DNA from: Opitutus sp. GAS368
Lineage (GTDB): Bacteria > Verrucomicrobiota > Verrucomicrobiia > Opitutales > Opitutaceae
Assembly (NCBI RefSeq): GCF_900104925.1
Contig: NZ_LT629735.1
Coordinates: 2,512,291-2,576,290 of the forward strand
DNA length: 64,000 nucleotides
Direction: 5' to 3'
Shown here: piece after piece, positions 40,629 to 49,276 of the stretch
Position numbering within the stretch: the stretch's first letter is position 1
How the letters are laid out: the number at the start of each line of letters is the position of its first letter
Translations under genes and position numbers: made by a program
The notes under the pieces: model-generated
The model's input: the letters and a program-made list of their open reading frames with translations, nothing else
Told to the model about the DNA's origin: nothing
Database searches by the model: none

Positions 40629-41080
40629 GAGTCTGACTCGGATGCCTGCTTGAGGACGGCATTCCGCTTAACAAGCAAGCGATGCATATAGGCCGTGAGG
40701 AAGAGTCGGTCAAAAATGCTTCCCAGCCAGCCCAGCGGCGACCGGAAATCGAAACGATCGATCATCATAGTCTTTCCCTGACGATCCTCAAATATGTGAT
40801 CATGTTTCATACGGCCAAATGTGCCTCGAAGCATGACGTCTTGAAAATGACGCGGCCGATCAAACTGCGTTATCTTTACACGCAATCTTTGGGTGACGCC
40901 CAGATGCCGTGCTTCCCAAGTCACTTCCTGCCCGAGACCGATCAGTCCTGAGGTAACGCCGGCGACAGCGCGCTCATCCGTGCCTTCCATACTGTCCTGG
41001 TGCACATCGATGCTGCGCGCCAGATCGAACACCCGTTCTCTGGGAGCATCGATGGCAGTTTCGAGGTGGATGACGGCCAT
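40601..41080 (-). CDS. SRPBCC family protein (START/polyketide-cyclase fold)
   Basis: 159 residues beginning MAVIHLETAIDAPRERVFDL, the usual first strand and helix of the fold, continuing with GLGQEVTWEARHLGVTQRL and DRFDFRSPLGWLGSIFDRLF. Members bind hydrophobic ligands; this one resembles the cell-division-inhibitor-like SRPBCC group. The codon usage is less GC-rich than that of its neighbours. Probably co-transcribed with the DoxX gene. Confidence 0.85.
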   Translation of the reverse strand: MAVIHLETAIDAPRERVFDLARSIDVHQDSMEGTDERAVAGVTSGLIGLGQEVTWEARHLGVTQRLRVKITQFDRPRHFQDVMLRGTFGRMKHDHIFEDRQGKTMMIDRFDFRSPLGWLGSIFDRLFLTAYMHRLLVKRNAVLKQASESDSWKKYLQAQ

Positions 41081-41091
41081 TCAGGCTAATT

Positions 41092-42351
41092 TCACGCCCG
41101 CTTCAGCACGTCGCGCGGGGTGGTCTCGACGGGGCCGGGGGCGGGGAGGTCCTTCACGCCTTTCGCGCCGAGCTCGGAGAACTTGCGGGCGCCGGGCAGC
41201 AACGTCTGCTCGAAGGAGCCGACGGCGGAGTTGTAGGCCTTGCTGGCCGTCTCAAGACCGCGGCCGACCTTGTCGAGGTTGTCGGCGAAGCCCGCGATGC
41301 GGTCGTAGAGCTGGCGGCCGAGGTCGGCGATGACCTGGGCGTTGCGCGACACATCCTCCTGGCGCCAGCCGTAGGCCGTGGCCTTGAGCAGGGCGATGAG
41401 CGTGGCCGGCGTGGCGAGCAGGACCTTCTTGCCGATGGCGCGGTCGATGAGCGACGGGTCGGCCTGCAGCGCGCCGGCGAGGAACTGGTCGCCGGGCAGG
41501 AAGAGCACGACGAACTCCGGCGAGGGCTGGAACTGCGCCCAGTAATCCTTGGCGCCGAGGGCGTCGATGTGGCTGCGGACCTTGGCGGCGTGCTCGGCGA
41601 GCTTGGCGGAGCGGACAGTGTCGTCGGAGGCGTTGACGGCCTCGCGGTAGGCGTCGTTCGGCGCCTTGGCGTCAATGACGATCTGCTGGCCGCCGGGGAG
41701 GCGGACGATGAGGTCGGGGCGGAAGCCGCCGGCGGACTGCTGCTCGGTGAAGTCGCAGTAGCTCGACATGCCGGACATCTCGACGACGCGGCGGAGCTGG
41801 AGTTCGCCCCAGGTGCCGGCGGTGGTGGTCGAGCGGAGGGCGGTGGTGAGCTTGGCGGCCTCGGCCTGGAGGGAGACCTGGGCGGTGCCGAGGGATTTCA
41901 ATTGCTCGGACAACTGGCCGTAGGCGCCGGCGCGGGCCTTCTCTATCTCGCCGATCTTGGCGTCGACCTTTTCGAGGGACTCCTTGAGCGGCTTGACCAT
42001 CGAATCAATGGCCTGCTGGCGCTTGCCCAGTTCGTCGGCGGACTGCTGGTGGAGCTTGCCGAAGGTCTCGCCCGCGAGCTTGAGGAATTCGTTGGTGTTC
42101 TTGCTGAGGGCGTCGGCGGAAAGGGCTTTGAAGGACTCGAGGAGCTTGGCCTGGGCCTCCTTGAGGGCGCCGCGCTCGGTTTCGAGTTCGGTGGCGCGGG
42201 CGCGGAGGGAAAGCAACTCGGCGTCGAGCTTGGCCACCTGCTCGGTGGCGAGGCGGGCGCGCTCGACCGAGGCAGCGGCGCGGGCCTGGGCAATGAACCA
42301 GCCCAACGCGGCGCCGACCGCCAGGCCGGTGAGGATGTAGACAATTTCCAT
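41092..42351 (-). CDS. rmuC: DNA recombination protein RmuC
   Basis: 419 residues from ATG 42351. One N-terminal membrane span (EIVYILTGLAVGAALGWFIA), a long coiled coil (about 30-190), and the RmuC nuclease-like domain (TTAGTWGELQLRRVVEMSGM, GQQIVIDAKAPNDAYREAVN, FVVLFLPGDQFLAGAL). RmuC limits DNA inversions at short inverted repeats in E. coli, which is notable given the repeat load of this region; that link is only a thought. Confidence 0.94.
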   Translation of the reverse strand: MEIVYILTGLAVGAALGWFIAQARAAASVERARLATEQVAKLDAELLSLRARATELETERGALKEAQAKLLESFKALSADALSKNTNEFLKLAGETFGKLHQQSADELGKRQQAIDSMVKPLKESLEKVDAKIGEIEKARAGAYGQLSEQLKSLGTAQVSLQAEAAKLTTALRSTTTAGTWGELQLRRVVEMSGMSSYCDFTEQQSAGGFRPDLIVRLPGGQQIVIDAKAPNDAYREAVNASDDTVRSAKLAEHAAKVRSHIDALGAKDYWAQFQPSPEFVVLFLPGDQFLAGALQADPSLIDRAIGKKVLLATPATLIALLKATAYGWRQEDVSRNAQVIADLGRQLYDRIAGFADNLDKVGRGLETASKAYNSAVGSFEQTLLPGARKFSELGAKGVKDLPAPGPVETTPRDVLKRA

Positions 42352-42539
42352 CAGGGAGCAGTGAAGCCCGCCGGGAGCGGTGAGTCGAGCCAACACCCGG
42401 GAAGATACTGACAACGTGGTGTCAGGAGACTGACCGGCTGGGTCGGGTGGGTTATGATTTGTGGTTTACCCTGCTGCCTGAGTCTGGCCGATTGACGGGG
42501 TCGGCGCGTGCATCAAGCCGGCGCCTTCCTCCCCGAACC

Positions 42540-43019
42540 GTGAACACGTCCGCCGCCGCCCCGCCCGGGGTTTCCCTCCGCGAGGTCCGCGTCAGCGACC
42601 TGCCCGTTTTTTTCGAGCATCAGCGCGACCCCGAAGGTGCGCGCATGGCCGCGTTTCCCTCACGCGACCACGAGGCGTTCATGGCCCACTGGGCGAAAAT
42701 CATGGCCAACCCCGCCTGTGCCCTCCGCACCGTTCTCTTCAACGGGAGCGTCGCCGGGAATATGTGCGCGTGGACCGACGGCGTCGACCGCTTCGTCGGC
42801 TACTGGATCGGGCGCGAGTTCTGGGGGCGCGGCATCGCGAGCGCGGGGCTGGCGCAATTTCTCCACTACGAAACCACCCGCCCGCTCACGGCCTGCGTCG
42901 TGAAGCACAACGCCGCCTCGATTCGCGTCCTCCAAAAGACCGGCTTCACGCTGGCCGGCGAGCACGCCTTTGAGCTGCCCGGCGGGGTGAAGCTCGAGGA
43001 GTTGGTCTTCAGGTTATGA
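42540..43019 (+). CDS. GNAT family N-acetyltransferase
   Basis: 159 residues from GTG 42540. GNAT fold with the acetyl-CoA loop in GREFWGRGIASAGLAQFL and the last strands VKHNAASIRVLQKTGFTL. It resembles RimJ/RimL-type acetyltransferases in layout. Substrate unknown. A longer frame opens at 42447 but its extra residues are unlike the family. Confidence 0.85.
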   Translation: MNTSAAAPPGVSLREVRVSDLPVFFEHQRDPEGARMAAFPSRDHEAFMAHWAKIMANPACALRTVLFNGSVAGNMCAWTDGVDRFVGYWIGREFWGRGIASAGLAQFLHYETTRPLTACVVKHNAASIRVLQKTGFTLAGEHAFELPGGVKLEELVFRL

Positions 43020-43043
43020 GGCCCTGCGGAGGGGCCGGCCTTG

Positions 43044-43128
43044 GGTGGGCGTCGGTTTCCACACCGACGCCTGTCGCCGATATGGAAATCGGCGACCACC
43101 TTCGGCGGGGTCAGCGACCCCGCCCTAC
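43044..43128. repeat. C-family element, copy 2, plus a GGCGGGGTC hairpin
   Basis: 43044-43100: GGTGGGCGTCGGTTTCCACA CCGACGCC and GTCGCCGATATGGAAATCGG CGACCACC-type, inverse of the OGG copy. 43104-43124: hairpin GGCGGGGTC/GACCCCGCC, then CCTACC, whose CTA is the TAG stop of the sensor-kinase gene. It lies between convergent genes. Confidence 0.85.
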
Positions 43129-44966
43129 CTGAGCGACCCGAACGAGATCTGGATGTCGGTGCCCTTGATGCCGGGGCCGGCCTGGAGGGTGCCGCCGTGG
43201 AGGCGGAGGATTTCCCGGGCGAGGAAGACGGAGAGGCGGCCCTCGTTGGGCGTCGAGCCGGGGGCCGGCAGGGGCAGGATGCCATCGAGTTCGAGGCGCT
43301 TGCCCTCGATGGTGACGATGGCGGTGCGGAGGCCGTCGGTGCCGGCGGTGCGCAGGGTGAGCAGCAGGTCCTTGGTGCCCTCGTCGGGCCGGTTGGCGCC
43401 AAGGGCCTCGAAGATGGCGTTGAAGGCGAAGCGCACCAGCACGGGGTCGACCGAGAAGACGAGCTGTTCCTCGGAAAAGCGGGTGGTGATGCCGCGCGCC
43501 ACGGCAAGCTCGGTGAGCAGGGCGTTGAGGTCGACCGACTGGGCGACCGGCGAGGCGATCTCGCCGAGGACGGTGGCGTGCTCGGCCAGGCGCTGGAGCT
43601 TCTGCACCTCGGTGGCGAGGGAGACCTCGGAGGCGATCGCGGCGGCGCCGTCGGCCGGGGGAGTCGATCCCGTCGGCATGGGCGGACGGCTCTGGCTGCG
43701 GGCGAGGAGCTGGGCGAAGGTGACGAGGGAGACGAGCGGGTTGGACAGCTCGTGGCTGAGGGTGAGGCCGAGGTTCTTGAAGAGCGCGCGGCGGTGCTGC
43801 TCGTGCTCGGCGCGGATGCGCTCGATCTCGGGCGCGGATTCTTCCCACTGGACCCAGACGCCGTCGATCTCGGGGGCGGGACCGGCGGTGACGCGGAAAC
43901 GGTGCGGCGGGCGCGCCGGCTGGGTGATGGCCTTCTGGGCGTGCAGGGCTTCGCTGGCGACGGCGCGGACCTCGACCGGCAGGTCCATCGAGGCGATCTC
44001 GGCGCGGGAGAGGACGCGGGAGCCGGAGAGGTATTTGGCGCGGAGGGCGGTGGCGGTCTCGGCGCGCGCGAGTTCCTCGAGCTGGACGGAGCGCTCGAGG
44101 CAGCGCTCGAGCAGGCGGCCGTGGAGGACGGCGCGGAACTTGTCGGACTCGCGGTAGGAGGCGCCGTCGGCGCGCGGTCCGAGGGCCATCCAGCCCAGGA
44201 GCTGGCCGGAGGCGTGCAGCGGGATCAGGAGCTTGGCGCCCCAGCTGTGCAGCTGCTGGCGGATGGGGGCATCAATGGCCGGATCCTCGGGGCCGGCCCA
44301 TTGGGCGACATCGAGGGCGGCGGGATGCTCCTCCAGCCAGAGCGAGAGCGGGTGGCCGGCGTCGAGCCGGTGCGCCTCGTCGTCGGACACGAAGGCGTCA
44401 AACTTGCGGAAGAAAAACAGGACCTTGCCGGACTTCAGGATGTAGCGGCCGGCGCGGCGGAACTCGTCGAGCAGGCGCGTGCGGTCGCCGAGGTGGGTGA
44501 GGGCGCTCTCGAGGAAGTCCCACGACTCGACCGGTTCGCCGCCGGCCGGGGCGGGCGCGGGTTCACGCATGGCGAAGGGCGCGGCGCTGGCCCGGGAGCG
44601 CTCGAGGGTGGTCTGCAGCTGGGAATTCTTGTCGGCGATCTCCTCGAGGAGGCTCACGGACTCGGCGAGGCGGGAGCGGCTTTCGTCGTAGCTGAGGAAG
44701 AGGCGGGCGGCGCGGTTCTGGCGGGCCTGCTCGTAGGGCAGGCTGTGCGGCTGGCCGACGAGGATGACGAGGGTGCCCGTGCCGCAGGCGAGGCGGGTGC
44801 GCGGGTCGTTGATGTCGGTGATCCAGACGCGCGAGCCGGGGCGGAGAAGATCACGCTGCAGGTCGGCGGGCCGGGCGAAGACAGCGGGTTCGCGCGGGTG
44901 GAGCTGGTTCTTCCATGCGGCTTCGAGACCGGGATCCGGGGTGGTCAGGATAAGGGAGGCGGGCAT
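43125..44966 (-). CDS. GAF-containing sensor kinase-like protein with degenerate ATPase domain
   Basis: 613 residues, soluble. An N-terminal receiver-like domain without clear phosphoryl Asp pocket (1-110), a coiled linker, a GAF-like region (about 155-320) and a histidine-kinase dimerisation helix (LTLSHELSNPLVSLVTFAQL, His about 410). The ATPase domain is abnormal: the N box reads RFAFNAIFEALGANRP and no DxGxG (G1) or GxGLGL (G2) motif is visible. It may accept or sense rather than make phosphate. It overlaps the membrane kinase gene by 22 nt. Confidence 0.82.
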   Translation of the reverse strand: MPASLILTTPDPGLEAAWKNQLHPREPAVFARPADLQRDLLRPGSRVWITDINDPRTRLACGTGTLVILVGQPHSLPYEQARQNRAARLFLSYDESRSRLAESVSLLEEIADKNSQLQTTLERSRASAAPFAMREPAPAPAGGEPVESWDFLESALTHLGDRTRLLDEFRRAGRYILKSGKVLFFFRKFDAFVSDDEAHRLDAGHPLSLWLEEHPAALDVAQWAGPEDPAIDAPIRQQLHSWGAKLLIPLHASGQLLGWMALGPRADGASYRESDKFRAVLHGRLLERCLERSVQLEELARAETATALRAKYLSGSRVLSRAEIASMDLPVEVRAVASEALHAQKAITQPARPPHRFRVTAGPAPEIDGVWVQWEESAPEIERIRAEHEQHRRALFKNLGLTLSHELSNPLVSLVTFAQLLARSQSRPPMPTGSTPPADGAAAIASEVSLATEVQKLQRLAEHATVLGEIASPVAQSVDLNALLTELAVARGITTRFSEEQLVFSVDPVLVRFAFNAIFEALGANRPDEGTKDLLLTLRTAGTDGLRTAIVTIEGKRLELDGILPLPAPGSTPNEGRLSVFLAREILRLHGGTLQAGPGIKGTDIQISFGSLR

Positions 44967-46966
44967 GGAAACGTGATGCGGAAAGTAGCGCCGGGGCGTT
45001 CGTTGTCAGGCACAATGATGGTGGCCTTGTGTTCGTGCAAGATATCCGCGCACACCGCCAGGCCCAGGCCCATGCCCTTGGTTTTCGTGGAGACAAATGG
45101 GTGGAAGAGCCTGGCGCGCTGGTCCAGCGGGATGCCGGGGCCGTTGTCGCTGATCTCGAGGATGACGCTGCCATTGGGGGAATTCCGGGTGCGGAGGTCC
45201 ACGCGGCGGTCGGTTTCCTGGCTTTCGAGGGCCTGAAAGGCGTTGATCAGAAGATTGATGAGGACCTGGCGGATGGCGCTCGCGTCGGCCCAGATGGTGT
45301 CCGTCGCGGCGTTGTAGGTGCTGGTCAGGGAGACGCGGGCCTCGGCGGCGCGGGTGAGCATGAGCTCGACGGTCTCGCGGGCGACGGCGTGGAGGGCGAT
45401 GCGCTCCATCTGGTGCCGGCGGGGGTTGGAGAGGTCGAGGAGCTGCTGGGTGAGGCTGTCGATGCGGTCCACCTCGGCGGGGATGAGGACGTTGAAGCGG
45501 CGGCGGAACTCCGGGTCGTCGAAGCGGGTGGGCAGGAGGTGGGCGAAGGTCTTGATCGAGACGAGCGGGTTGCGGATCTCGTGGGCCAGGCTGGCGCCGA
45601 GCAGGCCGATGGTCGCGAGCTGCTCGGACTGACGCGCCTGCATCGTGAGGCGGGAGCGCGCGAGGATGTTGTCCATGAACTCGGCGATCTCCTGGACCTG
45701 CTGCACCTCGGGGTAGGTGAAGGGCCGGTGATTGACCTTGGTGCCGAGGACGAGGACCAGCGACGGCGTGGTGCTGCCCCGCGGGGCGGTGACGGCCAGG
45801 CCGAGGTCGAACTCGGTGAGGAAGTGGCGGAGGTCGACGAGGCCCGGCTCGGCGCGCTGGCGCTGGAGGCTCTCGGGGGTGGTCCAGCCGGTCCGGCAGA
45901 GCGAAGCGTGGGCCGGGCGTTCTTTGCTGAACTCGAGGTCGCCGGCGGCGTAGACCTCGCCGCTGTCGAAGAGCAGGCGGGCGTAGCTGGCCTGGCCCCA
46001 GGTCCGCAGCAGGTTCTCAAAGGCGGTGACGAGTTGGTCGGGGTTGGGCTCGCTGCGCGCGAGGTCGGTCATGGTGCGGCGGATGGCGGCGATATTGTGC
46101 TCGGGGCCGAGGCGGAACCACTCGCGGGTCTTGCGCTCGAGCAGGAAGGCGAGGGAGCTGCACACGGCGATGCTCAGGATCAGATCGACCGGTGGGAGAA
46201 GGATCAGACCGAAGAGCCACCAACCACCGAATATGCCGCTACACAATATCGTGACGAGGACCAGGCGTTGCACTACAGAAAGAAACACCTGTCTTGCGTC
46301 GAAGATGCGGTGGACGGTTACCGCCCAAGCCGTGAGGGCGTAGAAAGTGACGACCGTGATCGGGCTGAGCCGGGAGAGAAAGCGCAGGTTGAGATAGGTG
46401 CCGCCGGCGTTGATGGCGATGGCGAGCAGGCAGCTGAGGGCGCTGTTGAAGGTCAGAAACTGCAGTTCGATGCGGCGCACTCCCTGCTCCCGGCGAAGCA
46501 GGCGGTAGGATTGGATCACCAGAAAGGCATACAGACCCACACTGACAATGGTGTAGATGAGATAGCCCACGCCGCGCCGCGGGTTCTCCGGAGTGGATGT
46601 GCTGGGAATGAAGAGCTCCGTGAAGCAGAGCACGGCCAGCACGGCGCCGATCAGGAACCAAGGCCACGAGCGCCGCAAAGCGGCCTTGGCTTGGCCCTCG
46701 GCGGTCAGGATTGACTGCATGAACAGCCAGATGATCCAAGGGAAGAAGGCACCAGCGGCCGAGGTCGCGCGCAGCCACGGCACCGGGTTGATCACCGGGG
46801 TGCTTTCGCCCGCCCTCAAGGCGAAAACGAAGAACAGCAGCCACGCGGCCGAGGTCAGGGAAGCGAGCGCAAAAACCTGGTTGGTGAAGCGGCGGGAGTT
46901 GATCCAGAGAACGCTCGCCCCGATGGCGAGGGTCAGCAGTGCAGCGATGAAAATCAGGGAGGACAT
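44945..46966 (-). CDS. Membrane sensor histidine kinase (7TM-GAF-HK)
   Basis: 673 residues. Eight or so N-terminal spans (1-290), then a GAF-like domain and a complete kinase core: H box GASLAHEIRNPLVSIKTFAH, N box INLLINAFQALESQ, G1 DNGPGIP and G2 KGMGLGLAV. The arrangement resembles PrsK-type kinases of exosortase systems, but no exosortase genes are seen here. Its ATG shares bases with the TAA of the ketosynthase-like gene (TAATG), indicating coupling. Confidence 0.88.
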   Translation of the reverse strand: MSSLIFIAALLTLAIGASVLWINSRRFTNQVFALASLTSAAWLLFFVFALRAGESTPVINPVPWLRATSAAGAFFPWIIWLFMQSILTAEGQAKAALRRSWPWFLIGAVLAVLCFTELFIPSTSTPENPRRGVGYLIYTIVSVGLYAFLVIQSYRLLRREQGVRRIELQFLTFNSALSCLLAIAINAGGTYLNLRFLSRLSPITVVTFYALTAWAVTVHRIFDARQVFLSVVQRLVLVTILCSGIFGGWWLFGLILLPPVDLILSIAVCSSLAFLLERKTREWFRLGPEHNIAAIRRTMTDLARSEPNPDQLVTAFENLLRTWGQASYARLLFDSGEVYAAGDLEFSKERPAHASLCRTGWTTPESLQRQRAEPGLVDLRHFLTEFDLGLAVTAPRGSTTPSLVLVLGTKVNHRPFTYPEVQQVQEIAEFMDNILARSRLTMQARQSEQLATIGLLGASLAHEIRNPLVSIKTFAHLLPTRFDDPEFRRRFNVLIPAEVDRIDSLTQQLLDLSNPRRHQMERIALHAVARETVELMLTRAAEARVSLTSTYNAATDTIWADASAIRQVLINLLINAFQALESQETDRRVDLRTRNSPNGSVILEISDNGPGIPLDQRARLFHPFVSTKTKGMGLGLAVCADILHEHKATIIVPDNERPGATFRITFPCPPPLS

Positions 46967-48165
46967 TATCTTTCGACCACGAGCGCGGCATTGCTGCCCG
47001 AGAGGCCGTGGCTGTTGACCACGGCGACCCGCACCGGCAGACGGCGGGGCTGGTTGGACAGATTCAGGGGGCAGGCCGGATCGGGACTTTCCCAGTTCAC
47101 GGTCGGCGGGATCAGGCCCTGCTGCAGGCTCAGCGCCGTGCTGGCTGCCTGGATCGGGCCTGACGCGCCGAGGGCGGTGCCGATGGCCCCCTTGATCGAG
47201 CTGACCGGGATTTCTGCCAGCCGGCTGCCATACAGGTGCGCCATGGCGCGGGACTCATTGGCATCGATCACGCGATGGCCGGTGCCCCAGGCATTGATGA
47301 AGTTCACTTCGTCCGAGCGACGCTGGGCATTGGCGAGGGCCTGCCGGACGCATTCCACCAGGCCCATGGCCGCCTGCCCGTCCTGGTCGTTGGCGTAGCT
47401 GTAACCGGTGATCCAAGCCACGGCGGGTCGCGGGCTGTGTTCGGGTTCAAGCACGAAGATGCAGGCGCCCTCGCCAAGCACACCGGTGGAACGCCACAGG
47501 TCGAAGGGCCGGCAGGCTTTTTCCGGGGTCTCGTTGGTGGCGGGGCTGAGTTCCGAGGCGTTGAACCCGAGCATGGGGTAATAGGAGAGCGGAGATTCGC
47601 TGCCTCCACAAAGCGCGAGGTCGGTCTGGCCACTGGCGACGAGGTCGGCGGCCTGGCCCACGGCGTCGAGGCCCGAACAGCAAGAGGTCTGCATCGTCAG
47701 CATCCTGGCGGGGATCCCGAGCCATTCGACGATCTTCCCGGCCACATTCGCGACCGAGGCCTCATACATGATGCTGCCGGGCGTGTAGCGCACCCCCTTT
47801 TTCATAACCAGCTCCATCCCTCGCCCGATCTTGTCGAAGTCCATGATGGACGTGCCGGTCAGTACCACCGGATTGTGCCTCGCCAGATCAGCGGGAGTAA
47901 GGCCGGCATCCTTCAACGCCAGTATCGCCGCCACCAGGCTGAACTGGGTGTGGCGTGAAAGGCGCCGGGGATTTTCCTCAGGCGCATACTTCTTCAAGTC
48001 AAAGTCCGGGATCTCCGCCCCGATGAACTGTCCGGCCTCCGGGTCGAAGCGGGTGATGGCGCGCACGCGGCTGACGGATTCGTTGATGCCGCGGAAGAAA
48101 TCCTCACGGCCGATGCCTGCGGGTGTGACCGGGCCGATGCCGGTGATTTTAACGCGGCGACGCAT
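46966..48165 (-). CDS. Beta-ketoacyl synthase-like protein lacking both catalytic histidines
   Basis: 399 residues with the thiolase fold of FabF-type enzymes (start RRVKITGIGPVTPAGIGRED). The active Cys is present (MQTSCCSGLDAVGQA). The two catalytic His are not: NFINAWGTGHRVIDAN has Trp where FabF has His in NAHGT, and SIKGAIGTALGASG has Thr where FabF has His in GHxxG, although the Lys is kept. Chain elongation by the normal route is therefore unlikely; acyl transfer, decarboxylation-free condensation or a binding role remain possible. No ACP or other fatty-acid genes adjoin. It is the first gene before two sensor kinases. Confidence 0.85.
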   Translation of the reverse strand: MRRRVKITGIGPVTPAGIGREDFFRGINESVSRVRAITRFDPEAGQFIGAEIPDFDLKKYAPEENPRRLSRHTQFSLVAAILALKDAGLTPADLARHNPVVLTGTSIMDFDKIGRGMELVMKKGVRYTPGSIMYEASVANVAGKIVEWLGIPARMLTMQTSCCSGLDAVGQAADLVASGQTDLALCGGSESPLSYYPMLGFNASELSPATNETPEKACRPFDLWRSTGVLGEGACIFVLEPEHSPRPAVAWITGYSYANDQDGQAAMGLVECVRQALANAQRRSDEVNFINAWGTGHRVIDANESRAMAHLYGSRLAEIPVSSIKGAIGTALGASGPIQAASTALSLQQGLIPPTVNWESPDPACPLNLSNQPRRLPVRVAVVNSHGLSGSNAALVVER

Positions 48166-48380
48166 GGGGGGACCGCGCGACGCGGGCGGGTGAGGAGGGG
48201 GTGGGCGCCAGGAAGAGGTTCAATGCGGGCGGAAGTGGGTGTGGCGGAGATAGCTGGCCTGGAGCCAACCTCGGTCAGCCATCACCGACCCTAGTTGGCC
48301 GACAAAGCAGGTGACGGCAAGCCTCGGTATCGCAAAAGAGATTTGCGCCGTGGCGAGGCCGAACCCACAACAACGGCAGC

Positions 48381-49265
48381 ATGACTGCCCCGGAATTCGA
48401 AGCCCGTCTCATGGCCTGGGCTCTCACCTTGCCCGATCTCGAGGCGCTCGTGCAGATCGGTTCGCGCGTGCAGCCGGGTGCGGTGGTGGATGCTTGGTCC
48501 GACTGGGATTATCAGCTGATCACCCGCGACCCGGGGCGCTACCATAACCACGACTGGCCGAGGCAGATTGCCCCGTGCTGGTCGGTGCATTTGGAACGCA
48601 CCCCACGAGGCGTAATGAAGCTGAGCGCGGTCTTTGCGGGTGGTTGGGAGGTGGACTTCGTGCTGTTGCCGGCCTGGCAGATGAAGCTGGCCTGTCGGGC
48701 GATGCGGCACCCAGGCGCTCAAGGGTGGTTTCCGCAGGCGCTGCTCCGAGGGGTGCATAATCTGCGACTCGTGGCCGGCCCCGGCCACCGTGTGGTGCTC
48801 GGCGGTCCGGCGTGGGAGCGGCGCTATGCCGCGCTGGCGATTCCGTGGCCGGTCCCGGGGTTCATCGTCGAGGATTTCAGATACCACACGGCGGCTTTCT
48901 GGCGACATGCCGTCTGGGTGGCCAAGAAAATCCTACGCGGTGAGCTGCACGCGGCGTTGCGTTGGTCGCACGTCGAGCTGCGCGAGCATACCTATGCCCT
49001 TCTGGCGGAGGAGGCCCGGCTGGCCGGACGCACCCCCCGGCCTGAGGCCCGCAAGGCGGAGCAATGGCTCGATGACACACGCTTGCGACAGACGGCCCTC
49101 TCGACCGGGCCGGAACAAGCCCAGTTGGCGCGGGCATTGCTGGCCGAGATGACTCTTTTTCGCGAGGTCACCCAAAGTATCGCGACCCGGCGGGAGTGGC
49201 CGGTGCCGGATTACGTGGCGGTTGAAACCTGGTTGCGGACCGAGCTCACGAAACTGGCCGGCTGA
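48381..49265 (+). CDS. Nucleotidyltransferase-like protein (ANT(6)/streptomycin adenylyltransferase type)
   Basis: 294 residues. The pattern IGSRVQPGAVVDAWSDWDYQ matches the GS-x(n)-D-x-D nucleotidyltransferase motif of aminoglycoside 6-adenylyltransferases, and a further acid residue lies in GGWEVDFVLLP. The C-terminal half is helical (WVAKKILRGELHAALRWSHV). Family resemblance is moderate; an antibiotic substrate is not implied. The 215-nt gap before it (48166-48380) shows no gene or clear repeat. Confidence 0.75.
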   Translation: MTAPEFEARLMAWALTLPDLEALVQIGSRVQPGAVVDAWSDWDYQLITRDPGRYHNHDWPRQIAPCWSVHLERTPRGVMKLSAVFAGGWEVDFVLLPAWQMKLACRAMRHPGAQGWFPQALLRGVHNLRLVAGPGHRVVLGGPAWERRYAALAIPWPVPGFIVEDFRYHTAAFWRHAVWVAKKILRGELHAALRWSHVELREHTYALLAEEARLAGRTPRPEARKAEQWLDDTRLRQTALSTGPEQAQLARALLAEMTLFREVTQSIATRREWPVPDYVAVETWLRTELTKLAG

Positions 49266-49276
49266 CGCGGAGGGCG

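Noticed and set aside
43041-45236. 731-codon plus-strand frame
   Set aside because: Antisense to the sensor-kinase genes and running through repeat DNA; composition is shadow-like.
44945-48165. Exosortase/PEP-CTERM locus
   Set aside because: The membrane kinase resembles PrsK in layout, but no exosortase, PrsR-like regulator or PEP-CTERM tail was seen in the window.
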